21,863 nucleotides of DNA from an uncultured Clostridium sp. (GTDB lineage Bacteria > Bacillota > Clostridia > TANB77 > CAG-508), in the NCBI GenBank assembly GCA_900554565.1, contig USHX01000021.1, forward strand, positions 1 to 21,863, written 5' to 3'. Numbering within the stretch: position 1 is the stretch's first letter; each line of letters begins with the position of its first letter. The notes below the pieces were generated by a model. It had not been told where the DNA came from. It searched no databases and saw only the letters and a program-made list of their open reading frames with translations. Below are positions 16,345-21,863 of this stretch, one piece after another. A program made the translations under genes and the position numbers.

Positions 16345-17208
16345 ATGGCAACAATAATTGATGGAAAACAATTAGCTAAGAAAATCAGAGAAAACTTAAA
16401 ATTAGAATGTGAAGAATTAAAAGAACAAGGAATAAATCCTAAATTGGCAGTAATAATGGTAGGAGATAATCCTGCATCAAAAGTCTATGTTAGAAACAAA
16501 AGTAGAGCATGTAATGAAGTAGGAATTGAATATCAAGAATATTTATTACCAGAAAATGCAACTCAAAAAGAATTATTAGAACTAATAAAAAAACTTAATC
16601 AAGACAAAGAAATAAATGGAATATTGTTACAAAGTCCATTACCACAACACTTGAATATAAATGAAGCATTTAAAACAATAACATATTCAAAAGATGTAGA
16701 TGGATTTACACCTGCTAGTGTGGGAAAATTGTGCATAGGGGAAGATACATTTATATCATGCACACCATATGGTGTAATAAAAATGTTTGAAGAATACAAT
16801 ATTGACTTAAAAGGCAAAAATGTGGTAATATTGGGAAGAAGCAATATTGTAGGAAAACCATTAATACAATGTTGTTTACAAAAAGATGCAACAGTAACAG
16901 TATGTCATTCGAAAACAAAAAATTTGAGCGAATATACTAAAAAAGCTGATGTAATAATAGCAGCAATAGGAAAAGCGAAATTCTTAACAGAAGATATGGT
17001 AAAAGATGGGGTAGTAATAATAGATGTTGGAATAAATAGACAAGATGATGGAAAGCTAGTTGGCGATGTTGACTTTGAAAATGTATCCAAAAAAGCAAGT
17101 TATATAACACCTGTACCAGGTGGAGTTGGACCAATGACAATAGCTATGCTTATGAACAATGTTATAAAAGCAGCAAAAGAACAACAAAAAAGTATTTCAA
17201 TGTTATAA
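16345..17208 (+). CDS. folD: Methylenetetrahydrofolate dehydrogenase / methenyl-THF cyclohydrolase
   Basis: The 287-residue bifunctional enzyme interconverts 5,10-methylene-, methenyl- and 10-formyl-THF using NADP(H). The catalytic domain shows VGDNPASKVYVRNKSRAC (Tyr and Lys of YxxxK), GILLQSPLPQHL and DVDGFTPASVGKL. The Rossmann domain has VVILGRSNIVGKPL and VTVCHSKTKNL. ITPVPGGVGPMTIAML is the classical C-terminal signature. Length and motifs are normal, with no CGG codon. AAAGGAG lies 7 bases before the ATG. It supplies one-carbon units for purine, fMet and thymidylate synthesis. Confidence 0.97.
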   Translation: MATIIDGKQLAKKIRENLKLECEELKEQGINPKLAVIMVGDNPASKVYVRNKSRACNEVGIEYQEYLLPENATQKELLELIKKLNQDKEINGILLQSPLPQHLNINEAFKTITYSKDVDGFTPASVGKLCIGEDTFISCTPYGVIKMFEEYNIDLKGKNVVILGRSNIVGKPLIQCCLQKDATVTVCHSKTKNLSEYTKKADVIIAAIGKAKFLTEDMVKDGVVIIDVGINRQDDGKLVGDVDFENVSKKASYITPVPGGVGPMTIAMLMNNVIKAAKEQQKSISML

Positions 17209-17219
17209 AAATAAAAATG

Positions 17220-17246
17220 GGGGCATTATTAAAATGCTCCTTTTAA
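17220..17246 (+). terminator. Probable terminator after folD
   Basis: GGGGCATT pairs with AATGCTCC (one G-U) around ATTAA, followed by TTTTAAATT. The short T-run suggests partial read-through to dprA. Confidence 0.65.
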
Positions 17247-17293
17247 ATTAGATTTAATAAATTGGATAAAAATAAAATAATCAACAAAATAAT

Positions 17294-18164
17294 ATGGAAA
17301 ATATAGAAGAAAAAAAGTATTGGATATGGCTATCACTAATAAAAAATTTAGGAACTAAAAAAATAGAAAATTTACTAGAAATATACAAAACACCACAGAA
17401 AATATACCAATTAAGCAAAGAAAAATTGTTAAAAGTACCACGGAATTGGGGAGAATACGGCAACAAATATATTGAACTTAAATACAAGAAAAGAAGTTGC
17501 AAAACACATTGAATATATGCAAAAATATAATATAGACATTTTAAACATAAGAGATAAGCAATATCCAAAAATGTTAAAAGAAATTTATGATCCACCAATT
17601 AGCTTATATATAATAGGAAATAAAGAAATATTAAACAATGCTTCTATTGCTATTGTGGGGTGTAGAGAAGCAACAGAATATGGCAAAAAAGCTGCTAAAT
17701 ATTTTGCATATAACTTATCAAAAAATGGGACAAACATAGTAAGTGGACTAGCAAAAGGAATTGATAGCTATTCTCATATTGGAACATTTCAGAATGAAGG
17801 AAAAACAATTGCAGTTATTGGTAATGGATTAGATATGATTTATCCAAGTGAAAATGTTTGGATAGCTAAAAAGATTATAGAAACTGGAGGAGCTATTATA
17901 TCTGAATATCCACTTGGTATGAAACCAGAAAAGATGAATTTTCCAGCAAGGAATAGGATTATTAGTGGAATGAGTAAAGGTATTATTGTAGTAGAAGCAA
18001 AAGAAAAGAGTGGAACACTTATAACTGTGGATTTTGCATTAGAACAGGGAAGAGATGTTTATGTGGTTCCGGGAAATATTAATTCTGTTAATTCAATTGG
18101 AACTAATGAACTTATAAAACAAGGTGCTAAGATGGTTACAACATATGATGAAATTGAGGTATAG
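17294..18164 (+). CDS. dprA: DNA processing protein DprA with one CGGN codon
   Basis: In triplets the first frame stops at 17510-17512. Reading CGGA (17441-17444) as Gly50 gives 289 residues. The N-terminal HhH-type region reads WLSLIKNLGTKKIENLLEIY, then LLKVPGIGENTATNIL, where Gly50 is the first glycine of the GIG hairpin motif. The Rossmann-like DprA core follows: IAIVGCREATEYGKKAA, IVSGLAKGIDSYSH, TIAVIGNGLDMIYPSEN, ISEYPLGMKPEKMNFPARNRIISG and DVYVVPGNINSVNSIGTNELIKQGA. DprA loads RecA on incoming single-stranded DNA during transformation. No C-terminal winged helix is present. The ATG at 17294 has no clear ribosome binding site, so translation may start weakly. Confidence 0.93.
17441..17444 (+). 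other. CGGA quadruplet codon read as Gly (dprA)
   Basis: CCA-CGGA-ATT-GGG gives P-G-I-G, the helix-hairpin-helix turn. The triplet reading gives PRNWGEYG and a stop 23 codons later. Confidence 0.92.
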
Positions 18165-18227
18165 CAAGCTATTCAGAGGTTTGCTCCAAAAATGACAAAT
18201 TTTTTAATAATTTTTTTGAAAAATCTA

Positions 18228-18256
18228 TTGACAATTAAAAAGAAATAAGTTATACT
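18228..18256 (+). promoter_or_regulatory. Promoter of the two-tRNA operon
   Basis: TTGACA, a 17-base spacer and TATACT end 26 bases before the first tRNA. Confidence 0.85.
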
Positions 18257-18282
18257 TTTACTTGTGCTAAACAATAGCATAT

Positions 18283-18359
18283 GCTCCCTTAGCTCAGTTG
18301 GTCAGAGCAACCGGCTCATAACCGGTGGGTCCAAGGTTCGAATCCTTGAGGGAGCACCA
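18283..18359 (+). tRNA. tRNA with anticodon CAU (elongator Met or Ile2)
   Basis: The 77-base cloverleaf has acceptor GCTCCCT/AGGGAGC, discriminator A and encoded CCA. The anticodon arm is ACCGG-CTCATAA-CCGGT. The G1-C72 pair and the stem rule out initiator tRNA-fMet. The loop CTCATAA occurs both in elongator Met tRNAs and in the Ile2 tRNA whose C34 becomes lysidine, so the identity is left open. The acetylation enzyme TmcAL, which acts on tRNA-Met(CAU), is encoded 230 bases away on the other strand. Confidence 0.93.
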
Positions 18360-18372
18360 TTTATTTTTATAT

Positions 18373-18458
18373 GGGTAGGTGGCCGAGTGGCTAAAGGCGG
18401 CAGACTGTAAATCTGTTCTCATTCGAGTACGAAGGTTCGAATCCTTCCCTGCCCACCA
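18373..18458 (+). tRNA. tRNA-Tyr (GUA)
   Basis: The 86-base gene has acceptor GGGTAGG/CCTGCCC, the long variable arm typical of bacterial tRNA-Tyr, anticodon loop CTGTAAA (GTA) and encoded CCA. It lies 13 bases after the CAU tRNA and is co-transcribed with it. Confidence 0.95.
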
Positions 18459-18553
18459 TAAAAATAATATTACATACAACATTAGTTGTATTTTATTTTT
18501 AGCACATAAACGAACAGAAGTTTGGAATGGCGTTTAAATATGGTATTCAACGC

Positions 18554-18585
18554 AAAAAAGATATGCACAATTTAGCACATATCTT
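18554..18585 (-). terminator. Terminator of tmcAL
   Basis: On the minus strand AAGATATG pairs with CATATCTT, followed by TTTT, directly after the stop codon at 18589. Confidence 0.8.
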
Positions 18586-18588
18586 ATA

Positions 18589-19821
18589 TTATAAGCTAAC
18601 AATCTTATGAGTAAAATCAAGATTACTCCAAGAATCATACATATACCCAATAGAATACACATTAGTTGCCCAAATATCTTTATCAAGCATAAGCTTCAAA
18701 TTCCTATTAGAATTTCCATCAACAAAACGTTTAACAGAAGTAACAATCTCAAGTTTAGAATTAGCCTTAGCAATTTCAGAAATCAAAAACTTACCGCGAT
18801 TTGTAAGTCCCAAAACTCTAGCATAAGGAGAAACACGTTTAGACAACTCCATATCCTTTTTAGTAAAGCCAAGCAAAGTATAAAGCAAAATTCTTTGTAA
18901 TCTAGTTTCAGTATAACGCTTAGATTTAATTATATTCAAAAACTCAGTTACAGAATTACAAGAATTTGCAGCATTTTTAATAGCAAACTCCAAACCTTCA
19001 GAAACATCTGGAAGATTAGCAATTTCTTTAATATCCATTTTTCTCAAAGTATAAATAATTTCCTTTTCGAAAGCAGACAAATCAGTAACAAAATGACCTT
19101 GTTTTATATTATCCATTAAAATAGAATAACTAGATTCAGGTAAAAGCCTTCTTAAAATATCAAATCCGCCATTTTTAACAATATTACGAATAGCTGTAGC
19201 ACTTGCTATATTTCCGGAAAAATCCGAATCATTATAACCAGTCTCAAATCTAGAAATTGCAACAGGTTCAATTTTACTCTTATACTTTTTTAAAGCTTTA
19301 ATATATTCAATACCTAAAATATTGTTAGGTGAAGAAAGAACATTAGAATATTTCTTAGAATTATTTAAATACATAAGTAAAGTATTTTCGCGAGCTTTAG
19401 GAAAGGAAATCCCCTTCTTTAATTCGGTTGTTAAAATATTTTTATATTCTTTAGGTTCATGATACAGAACATCAGCTAGTTCACTTAATATATCTACATT
19501 TGAAGTTTCGGCACCAAAAGCTACATAATCTACAACTTTTAAAGAATTTAAAAGCTTAATAGCCCCATCTGCAAAGTTTTCTGCACTAGAAGTAGCATAT
19601 AAAGTTGGTAATTCCAAAACTAAATCAACTCCGCATTTAAGTGCCATTTCAGCTCTGGACCATTTATCTATTAAAGCAGTAGAACCACGTTCAGTAAAAT
19701 TGCCACTTATTACAGCAACAACATATGTTGCACCTGTTAGTTTTTTTGATTCTTCTAAATGATGTAAGTGACCATTATGAAATGGATTATATTCTGCTAC
19801 AATACCTAATACTTTTCCCAT
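18589..19821 (-). CDS. tmcAL: tRNA(Met) cytidine acetate ligase (YlbM family)
   Basis: The 410-residue enzyme makes N4-acetylcytidine at C34 of elongator tRNA-Met from acetate and ATP, which keeps CAU from misreading isoleucine AUA. The nucleotidyltransferase-like core shows GIVAEYNPFHNGHLHHLEES, ISGNFTERGSTALIDKWSRAEMAL, GVDLVLELPTLYATSSAENFA and VDYVAFGAET. The C-terminal helical half has TRLQRILLYTLLGF, followed by PYARVLGLTNRGKFLI. The start ATG 19821 has AAAGGA 11 bases upstream and gives the family-like MGKVLGIVAEYNPFHNGH; the GTG at 19830 is too close to that site. CGG appears only across codon borders (CGC GGT, GGC GGA, TCC GGA, TGC GGA). Confidence 0.93.
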   Translation of the reverse strand: MGKVLGIVAEYNPFHNGHLHHLEESKKLTGATYVVAVISGNFTERGSTALIDKWSRAEMALKCGVDLVLELPTLYATSSAENFADGAIKLLNSLKVVDYVAFGAETSNVDILSELADVLYHEPKEYKNILTTELKKGISFPKARENTLLMYLNNSKKYSNVLSSPNNILGIEYIKALKKYKSKIEPVAISRFETGYNDSDFSGNIASATAIRNIVKNGGFDILRRLLPESSYSILMDNIKQGHFVTDLSAFEKEIIYTLRKMDIKEIANLPDVSEGLEFAIKNAANSCNSVTEFLNIIKSKRYTETRLQRILLYTLLGFTKKDMELSKRVSPYARVLGLTNRGKFLISEIAKANSKLEIVTSVKRFVDGNSNRNLKLMLDKDIWATNVYSIGYMYDSWSNLDFTHKIVSL

Positions 19822-19848
19822 AAAGTACACAATCCTTTCTAATTATTC

Positions 19849-19877
19849 TTGTATAAATCAAATTAAACTGATATAAT
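19849..19877 (+). promoter_or_regulatory. Probable promoter of rnhA
   Basis: TTGTAT, a 17-base spacer and TATAAT lie about 80 bases before the start codon. Confidence 0.55.
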
Positions 19878-19959
19878 ATTACCATAAAAAAGAGAAAAAA
19901 ACAATTAAATAGCAGGTTTTAAGTAGTAAAAGTGGATTAAAACCAAGGAAGGAAAAAAT

Positions 19960-20394
19960 ATGGAGAAAGTTGTAATATACACAGATGGAGCATGTTCAGG
20001 AAACCCAGGACCAGGAGGATGGGGAACAATTCTAATGTATAAAGAAAATAAAAAAGAAATATCTGGTGCAAAAAAAGACACAACAAACAATGTAATGGAG
20101 TTAACAGCAGTAATAGAAGGATTAAAGCTATTAAAATTTCCATGCGAAGTAAAATTATATAGTGATAGTGCATATGTTGTAAATGCATTTAACCAAGGTT
20201 GGATATACAACTGGGTAAAAAACAATTGGAAAACATCAGGAAAAGACCCTGTGAAAAATAAAGAAATATGGCAAGAATTATATAATTTAACAAAAGTACA
20301 CAAAGTAGAATTTATAAAAGTAAAAGGACATAGTGATAATGAATACAACAATAGATGTGATGAACTTGCAAGAAATGCTATAAAAACACTTTAA
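19960..20394 (+). CDS. rnhA: Ribonuclease HI
   Basis: The 144-residue enzyme degrades RNA in RNA-DNA hybrids. YTDGACSGNPGPGGWG holds the first catalytic Asp, NNVMELTAVIEGL the Glu, YSDSAYVVNAF the second Asp, VKGHSDNEYNN the active-site His loop and CDELA the last Asp. The basic loop WVKNNWKTSGKDPVKN is the substrate-binding protrusion of the E. coli-type enzyme. Length is normal and AAGGAAGG lies 8 bases before the ATG. It works with ligA in Okazaki fragment processing. Confidence 0.97.
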   Translation: MEKVVIYTDGACSGNPGPGGWGTILMYKENKKEISGAKKDTTNNVMELTAVIEGLKLLKFPCEVKLYSDSAYVVNAFNQGWIYNWVKNNWKTSGKDPVKNKEIWQELYNLTKVHKVEFIKVKGHSDNEYNNRCDELARNAIKTL

Positions 20395-20446
20395 AGAATA
20401 AAAGGTCTGTATAATTATTACAATTATATGACATGCAAAAAAAATA

Positions 20447-20475
20447 TTGAATTATTTTACTAATTTTAATATAAT
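20447..20475 (+). promoter_or_regulatory. Promoter of the gene at 20510
   Basis: TTGAAT, a 17-base spacer and TATAAT lie 34 bases before the ATG at 20510. This shows that the in-frame ATG at 20447 lies within the promoter and is not the start. Confidence 0.65.
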
Positions 20476-20509
20476 AAAATTGTGTAAAAATGTAACAAAG
20501 GAGAAGAAA

Positions 20510-21307
20510 ATGGAAACTTTTGCAGACTATATATTAACAGAAGAAGACTTAGCTTCAAAAATAGAAATAGTATATTATTTATCAAAGAAGAAAAAAATAT
20601 TTTTCGATAAGTCAGTGATATTTAAAACAGAAATAGCAAGACTATTTTTAAACTATTCAAAAATTGAAGTAGACAAAAATTTAGTATTAACTGCATGTTT
20701 ATTATCAAATTGTAAAAAAATAGACAACGCACAAGATATAGAAAGTGTACATATGTATGCAAAAAATGGAGCAGAATTTTTACAAACTCTTGGATTTGGA
20801 AAAAAGTTTTGCAAAATGTGTGAAGAAATAAATAGATATAGTAATAGTAATCCAAGAGAAAGAGAAAGCGATATATTAGAGTTAGTTGACCAATTTGGTG
20901 GAATGCTTTTAGATAGACCTGAAAGAATCGGGTTTAAGCCAGATGAAGCATTAGTATTACTAGAACATAGAAATTTAAAAGATGAATATAATAGATATTT
21001 AGACACATTTATAGATTTTGTTAATTTCGTAGAAAAAATAGAAATGAATGATACTGTAAATATGACAGCACTAAAAAGATTAGTAAAAATTTACAATGAA
21101 ACGGAAGATTTAGCAAAATTTACAGAAAAAGTAATATATGAATATGAACCTAAAATAGACAAACTAATGGAAAAAAGAATAGATAACATAGCAAAAGAAA
21201 TGTTTAGTAGTGTATCAGATCCAAATAGACCATTATTTAGTAAAGAAACAGCTAAGAAAATAATGGAACACATGGAAGAAAAAGAAATAGCAGAAATGAA
21301 GGAGTAA
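20510..21307 (+). CDS. Unrecognised helical protein, possibly a degenerate HD-domain protein
   Basis: The 265 residues are nearly all helical. VLTACLLSNCKK and VHMYAKNGAEFLQTLGF, followed by ILELVDQFGGMLLDRPERIGFKPDEALVLLEHRNL, follow the spacing of HD-GYP-type proteins, but the paired HD metal ligands are replaced, so I do not claim phosphohydrolase activity. The C-terminus ends in an acidic coiled segment (MEHMEEKEIAEMKE). AAAGGAG lies 8 bases before the ATG. The PHP-domain gene starts 3 bases after its stop, with its ribosome binding site inside this gene, so the pair is translationally coupled. Confidence 0.65.
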   Translation: METFADYILTEEDLASKIEIVYYLSKKKKIFFDKSVIFKTEIARLFLNYSKIEVDKNLVLTACLLSNCKKIDNAQDIESVHMYAKNGAEFLQTLGFGKKFCKMCEEINRYSNSNPRERESDILELVDQFGGMLLDRPERIGFKPDEALVLLEHRNLKDEYNRYLDTFIDFVNFVEKIEMNDTVNMTALKRLVKIYNETEDLAKFTEKVIYEYEPKIDKLMEKRIDNIAKEMFSSVSDPNRPLFSKETAKKIMEHMEEKEIAEMKE

Positions 21308-21310
21308 AAA

Positions 21311-21863
21311 ATGTACGAAATATTTGCAGATTTACATGTTCACATAGGAAGAAGTGAAAATGGAAAACCAATAAAAATAACAGCAGCAAAGTCATTAAAC
21401 TTTGCAAACATAGCAAAAGAATGTGCTGATAGAAAAGGAATAAATGTAGTTGGGATTATAGATTGTGCATCTCCATATGTAATAGAAGACATAGAAAACT
21501 TCTTAAAAACAGGTGAAGCATATGAATTAGAAGATGGAGGAATAATATACAAAGACAAAGTTTGCATATTACTAGGAAGTGAAGTAGAAACTTCAGAAAA
21601 AGGAAGAAACGGAAAAAGTGGAGCAGCACATAATATATGTTTTTTTCCACATTTAAGTGATATAAAGCAATTTTCAAATGAACTTAGTAAACATTTAAAA
21701 AATATTACACTAAGTACACAAAGAACAGATTTATCAGGCTATGATTTAATAGACATAGTTGAAAAATATAATGGAATATTAATTCCAGCTCATGTATTTA
21801 CACCACATAAAAGCTATTATGGAAATTGTACAGATAGATTAGAAAATATCTTTAAAGAAAAAT
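21311..21863 (+). CDS. PHP-domain protein, endonuclease Q-like, N-terminal part
   Basis: The gene is cut by the window end; 184 residues are visible. FADLHVHIGRSENGKPIKITAAKSL holds the HxH metal motif of PHP phosphoesterases. VVGIIDCASPYVIEDIENFL, ILLGSEVETSE and HNICFFPHLSDIKQF follow, and LIPAHVFTPHKSYYG supplies a later His. This order matches the TIGR00375/EndoQ-like family, known to nick DNA 5' to deaminated bases in archaea and some Bacillota. AAGGAG (21298-21303) is about 7 bases before the ATG. It is coupled to the gene upstream. Confidence 0.85.
   Translation, partial: MYEIFADLHVHIGRSENGKPIKITAAKSLNFANIAKECADRKGINVVGIIDCASPYVIEDIENFLKTGEAYELEDGGIIYKDKVCILLGSEVETSEKGRNGKSGAAHNICFFPHLSDIKQFSNELSKHLKNITLSTQRTDLSGYDLIDIVEKYNGILIPAHVFTPHKSYYGNCTDRLENIFKEK

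Noticed and set aside
18165..18227. Terminator after dprA
   Set aside because: AGCAA/TTGCT can pair, but the stem is interrupted and the T-runs are 20 or more bases away; support is too weak.

Overview
The window comes from a very AT-rich Bacillota-type genome, probably an uncultured gut Clostridia relative (inference). The evidence is its codon use (AGA arginine, A/T-ending codons), strong AAGGAGG-type ribosome binding sites, TTGACA/TATAAT promoters, a class D-like sortase, tmRNA, and a ligA/folD/dprA/tmcAL housekeeping set.

The main result is evidence for natural four-base decoding. Five genes look frameshifted when read in triplets: an M14 carboxypeptidase (three times), an RluA-family pseudouridine synthase, an ART-like protein, the essential NAD-dependent DNA ligase ligA, and dprA. 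All seven breaks are the same. An in-frame CGG is followed by base N, reading CGGN as one glycine restores the frame exactly, and the restored glycine falls where each recognisable family expects one (LigA NAAAG, DprA GIG, RluA GDGKYG, M14 GRGK, GWK and GPAP). I found no in-frame CGG triplet anywhere else in about 6,300 codons. The window also holds a plausible decoder. Just downstream of tmRNA (ssrA) is a tRNA with a glycine-type body (U73, GCGGGUA acceptor) whose anticodon loop reads CUUCCGA(C). Bases U34 C35 C36 G37 are the exact complement of CGGA. I propose that CGGN is a glycine quadruplet codon in this organism, read by tRNA-Gly(UCCG), and that CGG is not an arginine codon.

Layout: 1-774 holds the 3' end of an alpha-glucan phosphorylase. 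983-2228 holds a membrane-anchored DNA/RNA nuclease and a DUF3006-like protein. 2310-3230 (-) is the M14 peptidase with three CGGN codons. 3379-3939 is a hypothetical gene. 4014-4662 is an RNA cluster: tmRNA, the unusual tRNA-Gly, and a probable small RNA with a perfect consensus promoter and a terminator. 4705-6835 (-) is an MFS transporter, a MATE remnant and a P-loop kinase-like protein in one direction. 6905-7760 (-) is RluA, apparently leaderless. 7908-9341 is a BspA-like surface protein with a perfect 348-bp internal duplication. 9449-10848 is an ART-like protein and a partner of unknown function. 10973-13158 holds alaS (short form) and a HIT protein. 13227-13889 is a sortase. 14016-18164 holds ligA, a small ORF, folD and dprA. 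18283-18458 holds two tRNAs. 18589-19821 (-) is tmcAL. 19960-20394 is rnhA, 20510-21307 an unrecognised protein, and 21311 onward the start of a PHP/endonuclease Q-like protein.

The genes are mostly informational: DNA ligation and repair, recombination, tRNA charging and modification, and ribosome rescue. The quadruplet sites lie in both housekeeping and accessory genes, which argues for a cell-wide decoding rule rather than regulation of one gene.
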